Assembly (NCBI GenBank): GCA_025403435.1 | Contig: CM046348.1 | Location: 11,464,606 to 11,528,605, forward strand | Direction of reading: 5' to 3' | DNA from: Artocarpus heterophyllus | Lineage: Eukaryota; Streptophyta; Magnoliopsida; Rosales; Moraceae | DNA length: 64,000 nt | Part shown: positions 45,478 through 57,256 of the stretch, in pieces | Layout: each line of letters opens with the position of its first letter | How positions within the stretch are numbered: the first letter of the stretch is position 1 | Translations under genes and position numbers: made by a program | The notes under the pieces: generated by a model | What the model was told of the DNA's origin: nothing | The model's database searches: none | Seen by the model: the letters and a program-made list of their open reading frames with translations, nothing else

Positions 45478-46574
45478 ATCTCATTTATTTCTGGATCACC
45501 AAAAAAACTCCAAGGTTTACAAAGCAAGATATACGTTTGGATACATATAGGGTCCGTTTGGTAGATGGATTCTAATTGTGTTGATTCGAATATTTTGATT
45601 TAAGTTATATGATTTTAATTGCTATCTAAATTGTTGTTCGGATATGTAGTTAAAGTGTTAATTATGTGATTTGAATTGCTATCTGAATTGTTATTTGGTT
45701 GGAATAAAATTGAAATTTTTGTTTAGATAGATAGTAGAAAAAGTTTTTAATTTTCTTATAAATCTAACAAAATCTTAATGTTTAAGATCTTAAAAATATA
45801 CAACATGAATCTTGATTTATTCCTCTCTTCATTATGAACACAAAAAAGGAAGAATCACTCTCAATCTGAAATCAAACTGAAGAAATTATGGTATTCTTTT
45901 CCTCAAAAATAAGAGAGAAAATATGAACAAAGGTAATACTGTAGCATTTGGATTCAAATCTTATGAGTTTAACGGGGGCTAAAACTCAATTTTATACTCA
46001 AAACTCATTGAGATTCCAATTGAGATGTCACCAATATATATCCAAGTCCAATCCACAAATTTGAGCCCAAAAATCATAACAAATTTGAGCCCAAAAATCA
46101 TAACAATGCATAAAAGAAACGGGCCGTAAATCATTGATAGCTTTGTCAAATGTCAAATTAATCACATCACTTATTAAATTACGCCTTTGTATATGATTAG
46201 TACCATACCTCTCCTTTCTTTTTGGTTCTCTCTCAAGTCTCAAATCAAAATGTTAGAATTGAATTAGTTGGTAGTTGTTTATAAATTAGTACCATGTAAA
46301 CGAAAGAAAAGCAGTAAAACTTCACCTTAGCAAAAAAGAAAAAGAAAAAGAAAAAGGCTTATAAAAACACTTAATTAATGTATAGCCCTTATACAGGTGT
46401 TTTACTTCCTAAGTTTCACATTGCTAAACAACAAACAAACAGTAGTACTAGCACCCGTTATTATATGTATATATTATCATATCCTATGTATAGACCAAGA
46501 AGGGAATTGATTATTTTCCCTTTGGCCTATTGGTTGACAAAATTGTGAGTCTTTTAATTTTTGCTTGGATTGGG
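45478..46574. other. Spacer between GDSL and RGF genes
   Basis: 45478-45540 and 46130-46574 are paralogous to 29618-29657 plus 29993-30060, and to 30060-31380. The part between (about 45550-46125) is absent from the paralog and starts GGGTCCGTTTGGTAG, a common MITE-like end, so it is probably an insertion. A 24-bp phrase containing TTTGAGCCCAAAAATCATAAC is tandemly doubled near 46055-46105. Confidence 0.6.
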
Positions 46575-47071
46575 TCAATGGGAGGGCTCGTGATTGTTAA
46601 TAGGGGGCTTGCGACGGCCCATGCCCTTGTAATCTTTATGCATCAGACTCACTATCTCTTTGGCTGCTTCAAGAAGCCTTCTGGTCTCATCATTCAAATT
46701 AACAGTTGTATCACTTTGCTGCTGAGAAGTACTTTCATGATCATGATTATTATGATGATCATCATCAGCAGTTTCCTGAATGGCTCGTTCCTGTGTGAAA
46801 CATGCAATAAGATATAGAATCAATATACAGACCAAGAAATAGTAAACAATAGTTAACTATTCCTATTTAATAAGGAAATTAATTCCTTAAATATGGTTTC
46901 TATGTTGGAAATTCATTAAATGAGTAGTAGGAATTTCCATGGCAAAATTACACTCTAGCTAACTAGCTACTACTACTACTAGGCACATAAATATAGGCGT
47001 GCAGGTGATTAGTGTGTGCGTGAGAGAGAGAGAGAGAGAGAGAGAGAGTGTAAAGATATATATATATATAC

Positions 47072-47106
<35 letters not shown>

Positions 47107-47165
47107 AGAGTTCAAACTTTCTTGAGGTCTGCCTAGAGAAGTTGAAGCTTCTTTCACATCCTCTC
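46575..47165 (-). CDS. RGF/GOLVEN peptide exons, second set (exons B1, B2)
   Basis: Minus-strand exons B1 47165-47104 and B2 46790-46575, with AG acceptors before both and a GT donor after B1. They encode an acidic linker, NDETRRLLEAAKEIVSLMHK and the C-terminal motif DYKGMGRRKPPINN followed by HEPSH. The Asp-Tyr start (tyrosine sulfation site) and the PPI-N-N end fit the RGF/GLV/CLEL family of secreted root-growth peptides. No good signal-peptide exon is seen directly upstream (47166-47472). However, the phase-1 end of the shared upstream exon 47992-47893 joins B1 without a break, giving a 125-residue precursor (100+62+216 nt). The intron between B1 and B2 carries AG microsatellites (47021-47049, 47073-47102). 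The alternative is that this is a separate gene that lost or hides its first exon. Confidence 0.75.
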
Positions 47166-47472
47166 CTGCAATCAGACGACAGATATGATCTGAAAAATGA
47201 ACTATTTTCAACTTTTTCTTTAAAAAAAAAAACATGGGAAAATACTTCAAAGGTACATAGAGTAGTCAGTTTGCATATGCTTCAAAAAGAAAGATAAAGT
47301 TCGATTCCAACATCTAATTTTTGCACACATAAAACCATTATATAGATATAATATAATGTTTACATATTTGAGCAACTAGAGGTACACCCTATATGATACA
47401 CAAGGCACAAGCTAGCAAAAAGATCCATCTTTGAAGACTTCCCAATACTATTTTTTTCTCTCTTTTTTTCAC

Positions 47473-47992
47473 TCAATTATGTATAGGAGGGTGGCGTTTA
47501 GGCGCATGATAATCAGCACTGAAAGCTACCAAATCACCACCCATTTTCCTATGATCACTTTTATCTCCAATTTTACTTTTTACATTTAAATCCCCCTTTC
47601 CTTCAAAGTGATCAGTACAATTTCCATCAGAAGGAATTGCACCTGAAATCTTTGAGATCCCTCCATTCTTAATGTTTGGCCCTACTCTCACAATCTCTTT
47701 CAATTCCACCATCATAAGTTTCCTTCCTCCATTCAGTGTTGCAAGCACATCCTTATCTGCAAAATTTAATGATACATTACAAGTAAATTATTATGATTCT
47801 TGCTATAGTGTAATTTCAAATTTGTTTATTTTTCAATAACATACATTATATAAATTATGAGGAATAAATTAAAGTAAGATTGATATATTTACCTTGATGG
47901 GCATGTGCAGAGTAGCCCATTAGGCCAACATGCATGACAAAGAGAAGCCCTAAATAGAAGCTGCTGATCATTGTGAACTTTTTGTGCACCAT
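47473..47992 (-). CDS. RGF/GOLVEN (CLEL) peptide precursor, 127 aa
   Basis: Exon 1 47992-47893 and exon 2 47756-47473 with a GT/AG intron, 384 nt in all. Exon 1 encodes a signal peptide (core FYLGLLFVMHVGLMGYSAHA). Exon 2 encodes a variable, Lys/Gly-rich pro-region and ends exactly with DYHAPKRHPPIHN, a textbook RGF/GLV/CLEL peptide (Asp-Tyr for sulfation, PP, terminal His-Asn). Family members are secreted, tyrosine-sulfated and proteolytically released, and act through RGI/RGFR receptor kinases on root meristem size, gravitropism and lateral roots. Family membership is clear from the motif; which member it is cannot be told. A TATA box lies 110 bp upstream. The minus-strand exons downstream at 46575-47165 encode a second such peptide and may share exon 1. 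Confidence 0.92.
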
Positions 47993-48099
47993 ACCTGTGA
48001 ATTTTGTCTCTTGCTTGTATTGGAAAGTAGCTAGCTAGGGTAATATTCTTGTTGCTGAACAACAAAAGAGGGAGAGATCATGGAGAGCATAATGTGGGG

Positions 48100-48107
48100 T
48101 TTTATAG
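48100..48107 (-). promoter_or_regulatory. TATA box of the RGF locus
   Basis: On the minus strand CTATAAAA lies in a CTCTATAAAACCCC context, 108 bp before the start codon. The implied 5' leader is about 75-80 nt. Confidence 0.7.
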
Positions 48108-48389
48108 AGTGTTTCAAACCCAAGTCAAACCTAGGGTCAAGGGACACCTGATAAAACTATAATATTTTTCTGACTTGGACAGAGCTTAGGAGAACTCAAA
48201 AAATAAATTATTGAGAATAGAAAAAGAACAAAAACTACAAGGAAAAAAAAAAAGCTGTGCCCACTGTACTATGGCTAATTTATGTTCGTAAGTTTTGAAT
48301 GTGCGGTTTCATAAGTTGAACCATGTATGAAAATGTTGTCAGGTTTGGTACAAGATACGCATTAATTTATAAGGAAAACAAAGGTCTTT

Positions 48390-49575
48390 TGCCAAATATC
48401 TGCTGCCATTCATGCAACGAGGTAAATAAATATAGAGTTTTATGATGACTCATCACTGTATTGAGAATTCAGTGAACTATCTAGGCTTTTCTTCACTGAT
48501 ATTTATCATCAGTTGGAAAAGGGGGAAAAAATAGATCAAAGCTAAGTAGGACCACAAAGCCAGCCTTCTACTACTTGTAAAATGGTAGCAGCTTTGTTTT
48601 CCCAAATAAGTCTTTTTGACCTGATTTGGCAGGGGCCCGACTAAAGCATCTTACAAACGGTGAGCCCCATTAGATCCTATTTACATCTAATGGGCCCACC
48701 ATTTATGAAAGGGTTGAACCCTGGCCCTTTGAGCCAAATATTAAAGCTATTTTTTTCACAAATGTGACTTATTAATTTGTATGAGAAGTAAGAAAGTAAT
48801 CAAGCAAGTGAATCTAACATTTTTATGTATCTTGATAGAAAACAAAGTTTATATCCGCTACCATGCAAAAAGCGAGGGAATTAAGTTGAGTTGTGTGATA
48901 ACTCGCCACAGTGTTAAGGATTCAGTGGATTGTCTAGGCTTTCTTCACTGAGATGTTATCATCAGAAGGATCATAGTATTACGTGTCACTACAAGAAAAA
49001 CTACATTTAACGACATATTATTTACGACATTTAGTTTTTAAATGTCGTTGAAAAGTATATACAACGACATCTCCAACAAAGATGTCATTAACGACATTTG
49101 AAACACTAATTAATGACATCTATATAGATGTCGTATTAAATGTATCTTTTTAACGACAATAGTTTAGTGTCGTTAAATGATTTAACGACAAGTAAGAGAT
49201 GTCGTCAAAGCCTTGGAGATTCCACGACACCATTTATAGATGACATCTTGACCAATGTCGTCTATAAGAGGTGTCGTGGAATCTCCAAAGCTTTGACGAC
49301 ATCTCCTACTTGTCATTAAATAATTTAACGACACTAAACTATTGTCATTAAAAGGAGACCTTTAATACGACATCTATATAAATGTCGTTAATTATTGTTT
49401 CAAATGTTATTAACGACATGTTTGCGAGAGATATCGTTGTATGTACTTTTCAACGACATTCAAAAGCTACATGTCGTAAATAATATGTCGTTAAATGTAG
49501 TTTTTCTTATAGTGTATATATGTAGCATATATCAGAGTTAAGTAGGACCACAGAGCCAGCTTCAACTAACTGTAC
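48390..49575. repeat. Tandem duplication upstream of the RGF gene, split by a CACTA element
   Basis: Bases 48390-48595 and 48843-48983 plus 49515-49575 are diverged copies. Shared phrases include GATTCAGTG/GAATTCAGTG, CTAGGCTTT-CTTCACTGA, TATCATCAG and AAGTAGGACCACA-AGCCAGC. The CACTA foldback at 48987-49514 interrupts the distal copy only. Both copies lie 400-1500 bp upstream of the RGF start codon, so they may duplicate regulatory sites. Confidence 0.75.
48987..49514. mobile_element. CACTA-type foldback MITE (528 bp)
   Basis: It starts CACTACAAGAAAAACTACAT and its minus strand starts CACTATAAGAAAAACTACAT. The arms pair along nearly the whole element, so an RNA copy would be a hairpin with a stem of roughly 250 bp. 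ACGACAT/ATGTCGT motifs recur throughout, as in CACTA subterminal regions. Flanking triplets are TGT and TAT, an imperfect 3-bp duplication. No coding capacity. Confidence 0.85.
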
Positions 49576-52500
49576 AATTATACTAGAACCTTTTTCTTTT
49601 TTAGCAATACTATTTGTTTCTATAGGGTTACAACCCTACCCTTTTATAAGAGATAAATTTCACTTGTAGAGACCTAAATGGGGCTCACCCATGTGAGATG
49701 GTGGGTCTATTTATGCAACTTTTATTTTTTCACAATTTCTTAACGTGCATGGCATGTTTCAAGTCTTATTAATTAACCAGGCTAGCTAGTAGGCTAGACC
49801 TTAGCTATATGTGGGCGTGCCTTTTTCTAAAACATCTCTTTTTCTTTTTCTTTTTTCTTTAATTTTGTAGAAGACCAAAGAGAAGAAACATTTAAGTCTT
49901 ATTGTAAACTAATAGTTCTTCTTTGGCGTTTTGCAATTTAGCAGATACGGTGGGTGTTAGTGTCTGATATTCGTGGAAATCATCATGCTTGTGAGCTTGA
50001 CCAAGATGATTATATAATAAGCCATAATTAGCTGGTTGTCTGATTTACAAATCAAATAAAACAACTTTGCGATTGTGCCTAGAGTCAATCCTCACAACGG
50101 TCTGAGTCAGAGATTCGGTCCTGATCAGCTTCAACATATGCATATATATAAATTATTTTTTATATATGTATATATATTATACCAATATCTAGATATATAT
50201 GTATTTATAAAATAAAATAAATTCAAGAATGTGGCAATTTGGACAAAGCATTAACTGCCTTCCATTGGATACCCCTACAGATAGAGTTTAACATTTTTCT
50301 TTGTTTGACATGGCAGTTGAATCCTTTTTCCCCAAGAAACATGTTTATCTAATATACTATATAGATGCATTGTGATAATATAATGTATACAATATAAAAT
50401 ATAGTTAGTTATTTTCCTTTAGGATAATTTGTACTTGTTGGGAGTTTCATGGAATCAAATAGTTACAGAAAAATAAGGAAAACTCATGTATTTTGCAAGC
50501 ACCAAATTATCAAAACTCCAATATATATATATATATATATATGAATGAAGAGAGAAACTAAAGAAGGTGGCTAGTGGTGATTAGCTAGCAGCATAGTTCC
50601 CAAAGGCAAAAAGCATGAGCATCAAGGCATAAAATTAAGAGCCTGCAGAACAAATATTTGACAAGTGTTGAGACGTGGAATTTCTCAACAATTTCCACCT
50701 TTTAACAAGAACAATTATATTTATATATTAAACAAAGGAGTAGTTTAGACCACGAGGCGAGGGCGTGATCTCCAACTTTGTGCTAGTGGGGCTTTGCCTT
50801 GAGAAGAGTGTGTTTTCTGTTTACCAATTAGTCGGTTCAACGTAGGCCAACGGGACCCTAAAATATTAACCGACACCACCTTCTACGTAACTGCAAGTTA
50901 TTGGTAGCTTTTTACACAGAGAGATATCCCACCATAATTAGTTTGTAAACACGTGGTTGCAATCATAGTTTAATGATAAATTTACACCCGATATCAATAT
51001 CACGAAAAATGAAGCATTCGGATCTCTATTTTAAGTTCAAAAAAAATAGTTTGTAAACATATTTCAACTACTCAGTGTTTCAAAGTTCCGAGAAGAAAAA
51101 AAAACACTAAGTATTTGGGTTTTCATCTTAGAAGGTCAACTTGTTAAGTGGGGTAGCTCAATGTTTTTATAAGTTACGGTTTATTTTTATGTTTAAACAA
51201 TGTATAACTGAAGATTCTTTTTTTTTTCCTTTACAATTTTGTACCATAGGAGACCATTTTCAATGCAAATATTGCTAATATTAACACCAAAAAATATAAA
51301 AGGAATATATTTAATATATTGTTTTGATTTGTGTTATAATATTATTTCAAATATTATATATATTTTTTGTCATGATTATTTTTAAGCTTTAGAGGTCATA
51401 AAAGTAAATATTTAATTTTAGAGTAATTTAAAAATCAATAAGCAAACCAATATCAATTAAATACCAAAATTAACTCGATATTAAAATTTTCGTCAAATAT
51501 AGGATACATATGATACGACAAATTTAACACCAACAAGAATAGCATTGTGAATTTTCTTTTCAAATATGTTAAAATTGACATATTGAAACATTAACTTAAT
51601 GGAGATGTTCTAAAAATATTGATGTTTAATATTGCGGGTGGCAATGTTGTATTACTATAATATCCTTTAATTTCCACTTGAAGTTATCTTTCTTCTTAAG
51701 GCCAAAAACATAAGTAATAATTAGAAAGAGAGAGAGAGAGAGAGAGAGAGGAAAGCTCAATTTTCCATGATGAAATTATATTGGATATATCCCAGGTTTT
51801 AGTTCTCCAGTACCGCATGCATGCATATATATGCTAGTGAGAAAACCAGCAGACTAATTAGAGCTATCACTACAAGGTAAGAGACATCAAGCATATGGCC
51901 ATGATGATCGTCGGCTCCTAGTACCAATATTATCTCGTCTTTGATTCTTTAATAACTAAATTTTTAAGGTTATATCCAAATTAACATGGTTCATCTCACC
52001 AATATTTACAAGATTGTAGTCAAGTATTTTTTAGAAGCTTTTCTGACAAGGTTTAAACCAGAAGGGAACGTCCTTTAATTAACGTACGTACATGTGTACC
52101 GACCACTCCGATATGATCATAAAACAATATATATATATATATACACACAAACACATATAGATATACAGTGGATATTGAGCATCCTCAGGATATACCTAGT
52201 GTAGAAATATTGAACCCCACACGTACGGAAAATGGAAAGCCTTTTGAGGCGTATGTATTTGTCGTACCACTGAACTCTGAAGGCGGCCTTCTTGTGGAAC
52301 TTGGAGCTGAAAATCTGTTTGGCTTTTAAGGACATAGTCACATGCCATTGTGTATACCAACAATATTATATATGATATATATATATATATATATATATCA
52401 TGTCAAGAGATGTGATTAGAAGCATGCTTAGTTGATCAGAATATCTGATGTTTCCAAGAGAGCTTGTTTGAGAATCCAAGAAAAAGATTCCACTTTTGAT

Positions 52501-52747
52501 ATGTTAAAGTGCATATATAAATGTATTTCTTCTCTCGACAAACCAGCTTATACGTCTATGTGAACTACATATATATACTAGTGATATTACAAAATTGGCC
52601 ACGTAAGATTCCACAGCTTCTACAATATTAGCATACTCTCCACCCTTCACTAATTTTTCGGGCTCCACCCCTATATTCATCGGATGCTTTGGATATGTTT
52701 CCATTGAGTACTATATTATTATTAATCGTGTAATACGAATCAAATAG
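49576..52747. other. Intergenic spacer, no gene recognised
   Basis: AT-rich with TA repeats (about 50521-50542, 52376-52398), a TATATA-rich stretch around 50145-50200 and an AG repeat at 51727-51750. Short open frames show no domain or plausible splice structure. Confidence 0.6.
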
Positions 52748-53872
52748 TACTACAAATAAGAGATTAGACAACGCCTATTTTATGACATTTTATAAAAACT
52801 GTCGTCATATGTATTAAAAAACACATGACAAAAATTCCTGTGTTTTGAAAATTTCTACACGCATATTAGTTGACGGTTTTTAGAAAACTATCATCTAATG
52901 TGCTAGATTAAATAACAGTTTTCACAAAGTTGTCGTCTAATGTCAAAGATTTTCAAAAAAAAAAAAAGCATACTTTTTCTTGTTTATTTTTTTACCAAAA
53001 AATTTCAATCTTCTGATCTCCTTCTTAAATTTCTCACACTCTCTTCCATTACACTCTATCAAATTTATAAACTCTAAAGTTTTTCTCTTATCGCATTTCC
53101 TCTCTAAGTTTTCTCTATCTCCTTCTTCCTACTATTTTTTCCTCACCATTTAACCCTTTCTCTAAATTCCTTCTATCTTCCCACTCTCTCTTTCATCTCT
53201 TCTACTCTTCACTCCCTCAACCCTTGTCTCTGACGCCGCGACTCACTGCCAAACCATTATTGTCGCTGTTGTTGTTGCCTCCACTTCCGTCTTGAGCACC
53301 AAATTTTAGGTGAATTTGGAATCTTTTGAAATTTCTTTCATTTGATTTTATTTTTTTTTTAGAATTTTGAGTTTTCCTTTGTGTTTGATTAAGTTTTTTT
53401 TTTTTTGTTATTCTTATTGTTGTTATTTTTTTGTGGATAAACTTTGGCTATGATTCTTGAAATATTTGGGTTATACGAATATTTATTATGTACGTATTTG
53501 AAAATCATTATGTAGTTTTTTATGTTGGATACAAATCAAGTTTATCAAAGAAGAGAAAGCAGATTTGTGAATAATAGCTAAAATAATTTTAAAGGAAATT
53601 GTTTCGACAAAAATATTTTTTAAAAAATTTTTTAAGGCTTTTGACCGTCATTAAAAGTAGCACATTAGATGATGGTTTTTGTAAAAACCAACGTCTAAAG
53701 TGCACAATAGATGAAGGTTTTTGTAAAACTATCATCTAATGTGCCCTCCTGGTATTTCACACGCATATTAGGCAACGATTAAAAGCTGTTGTCTAATGTA
53801 TATCACATATTACGACTGTGGATTACACGACAATTTGTCTAACTGTAGTCTACCCTTCCGTCTGTACTAGTG
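52748..53872. mobile_element. CACTA-like non-autonomous element
   Basis: The left end TACTACAAATAAG and right end (minus strand CACTAGTACAGACGG) resemble CACTA termini; the left first base is mutated. Subterminal repeats of the type ATCTAATGTG / CACATTAGATGAT recur at 52870-52950 and 53650-53780. The middle holds a CT-rich stretch (53030-53230) and GACGCCGCGACTCACTGCC, like a 5' leader of a host or transposase gene. No protein domain is present. Confidence 0.6.
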
Positions 53873-56800
53873 ACAGGGTTGTAATTAATTGGGTAGTTGA
53901 CAAAAAAATGTATGATAATTAATAAGATTAAATTCTTATCACCCCACGTCATTAGTTGTTATTAATATATATTTATTAGACATGTAACTATTAAAAACAT
54001 AACTAAAACAAATATATAAAAATATATATATGTATATATATAACCAAGTATCCAACATATTTTACTATCTGTTTTTCCGTTCTTGAATTTACGCCCACTT
54101 GAAAGACTTCGTAATTTAAGCTTTTCCTCGCCTTCCACTTTTCCTTTTCTTTTTGGCTAATTAATCAAGGTAATACTTAACGCATATTTTCCTTTAATTA
54201 TCCCTTCTCTTCTCTTTTTTTTTTTCCCCTTTTCTTTTGGTTAGATTATAGTATTTCTCCTTCCCCTTCTTCTCAGTAATCTTCAAAATCGTTCCTACCA
54301 GCGAATATTAGAAAGGGTAGATTAGCCATATGGTCTTTTTCATTTACCAAAAAAAAAAAAAAAACCAAAATTTGGGAAAATTAGTAAGTGACCAAAAATT
54401 CCGGTGAATCACATAGTTATCCAAAGCCCAAATAGCAATATTGCTCCGTCAAATATTTACAAAGAAATACAGTATTTACTGAAAAAACTAACCATTTTCG
54501 ATTGTTTGATCGACTTACACTCCCAATTCAAAATTTGTAGACAGTAAAATCTACGGTCAATTTGTATTAAGAGACAACGACTAATATTTAGTTGTTGTTT
54601 GAAGCTGGATAATCTAATCCCCAAAGTTATTCTAGTGCTTGAGCAGTAAATGAAATAGCAAAAAAATGCAATAAAAAAAGAATGTGAATACTTGTAATGA
54701 TTTATGCTCAACATGATAGCTATGTCTATTATAGTGCTTGGGGTTTCATTATGTACCGAGAAAAATACAAGAAAGCTTAAGAACAAGAACAAAGACTTCA
54801 AAATTCACAGTGGCCATAAGTTGGGCAAGAACAGAGCGTGTATTGACGTGAGAATCTATCCCCTAGGGTTTTGGAATTAGCTTCCCCTTTTTATGAGACT
54901 ACCGGCTACTCAATTTTCCAATTTCGACTTTGATTCGGCATTCAAGGTTGAAGATACTTTTCTTATGTTGAATAAAGTTTAATTGTAAAGCTCATATCCA
55001 TCAAATGACGTAGCACGAATTTGAATGAGATATCCTTCCTGGAAAGGAAGTTCTAAAGGAAATTCTTTTAAAATACTATCAGGAGTGGTTGGAAGCCAAG
55101 GCCGTTCTGAGTCAATCTTATGGCCTTGAATCACTTCTCAGCGGCGCGCAGGTTTAGCGAAATCTTCTTACTTAAGTTATCTAACCATGGCTTGACACAC
55201 GAGCTTAGCCGGGGGCCGATTTGAGTTGTGCGTGGATGAGGCACAAAATGGGACTCTAGCAAACCCACCCAAAGACATTTTGTCATTGAAAGATTCACTC
55301 ACTGCAGTTCCTTCAAAGAAGGAAGTAAACAAACTACGATAAAACAAGATTATATTTTTGGTGGCATGGGCTTGGATATGGTTAACAAACCAGTCCCTAC
55401 CATGAAAGATTGTACGAGAGTGACACAAACCGCGAACCAGCAAGCAGGCCCGATAAAAGAAACCAAGGCCAATGGTGTGGTTGTATAGTAGAGAAGAGAT
55501 AACGATAATACATGACTAATTAACATTCCCACCCTCCATTCTCCAATCCTAGACAATACGATTTTTCCTGAGACGGGTGAATGATGTAAAATGAGTATAG
55601 TATTTTTCAAGATGTTTTTCCAGATGTCGTAATTAGACTAAATTTACATTAATTAACATCCAAACAGTAAACAATAAAAAAAAAAACTTTTTTCCAATCG
55701 TTTACATAGCATTTGGTACGTGGGTTTTAGACGATTCAAACTACGCAGGCAGTTCAAACTGATGGTTGGTTGAGTAATAACTAAAGCCAGTTCAAACCAT
55801 AATGACGGTTTTAAAACGACTTAAACCCCTAAAATCTAAACTATACTCCCCTTAAGTTCTCATAGTTTGAACCGTTTCCTACAATAGAAACCATTCACAT
55901 TCTCTTTTTCCTTTCATAAACCATATTTTTCCAAACATCAGTTCTCATTTTAAACTTTTACGTTAACGTCAGTTCAAAACCACAGTTTAGAACCTTCACT
56001 TCAAACCATAGAGTTTTAAACCACATCATTCCAAACTTGCATACTAAACAATCAATTAGTCTTGCCAAATTAGAGGCCTTTCATTACCTCCAATTTTTCT
56101 CTCCCCCGAAGGACCCTCCCATTCCTCCTAATTTCTTCTTCCATGTTTTCATAATACCGTAACGGAGAGCTACAGAGTGAATGGTGGTAGAGGTTCGTGG
56201 CTTGCTGACGTGTCTCGTGTAAGCTACCTAACAAGGAGATCGTCCTTCTACTTTCACAGATTGTACAACTAGGGAGCCAGACAGCAAAATGGTGCTAACC
56301 GGAGTTTGTCCACTTGAGCGTATACTTATTCAGCCGTCGTGTGTTAGCAACACGTGAGCATGCAACTCATCTGCAACTCTTGCAGAACATATGAAACATG
56401 TTCAATAAAGCACAACTTTTCCTGCTCAATTAGAAACGGAGAGAGGGGGTTGGAGGGGTCCCTTGGAATGGCACTTCCCATCTACAGGAATCGCATTTTA
56501 CACATACTTTGTCATAGCAAAGAACACGACCACAAAGTTCACAGCAAGTTTGATATTGTAGCAGCAATAGACAGAGAAAAGAGAAACGAACGTTTTACCA
56601 GCTCATAAGGCTTCTCATCTTGCAAGAGTGAATAGATATGGAGACAGAAATATTCCTTTAACTAAGTAGCATAATTGATATATACGAAGTCTAATTAAGA
56701 TCACACAACCCCAGAAAAACAAAATCATTTTAGAAATTTACTGGGCAATGGAATAACAAAACTCTGTCTATAATTTACAAATTCATGTGCAAATGGTTTT

Positions 56801-57256
56801 GAATATTGTACAATATATGCAAATCAAAAAAGAAAACAAAAACAAAAAAATAAAAAAGAGCTTTCTTTCAGTTCTTACAGTTATATCCCAGCCCATCTAC
56901 ACTCTCAAACAAGGCCATCCCCAGTCTCAAACTACAAACTCAACCAATCTCTTTTCCATCAAAAAGCCCTGTTACGAGTCGATACACCAAATTCAAATGT
57001 ACAATATCCCGCTAACAAAAATGTCCCTTGGTTGCAGCCATATAGCAGATACACGACAGAAGAGAATTTGAATTGTTAAACGACAAATTCAGTATGAATT
57101 AGTCTTAGCCGTCAATGTGGAAAGGCGGGGCAGAAGGATTGGGGAAAAGAAGATGCCAGGTGAAAATGATATGTCCTTCCCTTTTCTATTATGGATAAAC
57201 CCCCATAATTCTCTTACTTATAAATAAAAATTAATGTAGCAAACAAAATTTTTCAC
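53873..57256. other. Spacer, no gene recognised; unassigned open stretch
   Basis: On the minus strand, 55137-54982 is an open stretch of 52 codons (contains RPWLPTTPDSILKEFPLELP) with stops on both sides. It reads like a fragment of a real protein, but I cannot name it. A minus frame at 54801-54457 looks signal-peptide-like but starts at TTG, not ATG. Bases 56600-57256 should include the 3' flank and UTR of the F-box gene. Confidence 0.5.
55715..56050. mobile_element. Possible degenerate MITE
   Basis: It starts near ATTTGGTACGTGGGTTT. The reverse complement of its end reads TTTAGTATGCAAGTTT, an imperfect inverted repeat. The interior repeats GTTCAAAC/TTTAAACC-like words many times, as old plant MITEs do. 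No target duplication was established. Confidence 0.4.

Noticed and set aside
47190..47472. Private first exon for RGF exons B1/B2 starting ATGGATCTTTTTGC (minus strand)
   Set aside because: It gives only a short, non-signal-like stretch and no GT donor in the phase required by B1.
54457..54801. Signal-peptide-like minus-strand frame
   Set aside because: It begins at TTG, has no ATG near its start, and shows no domain or convincing splice partner.
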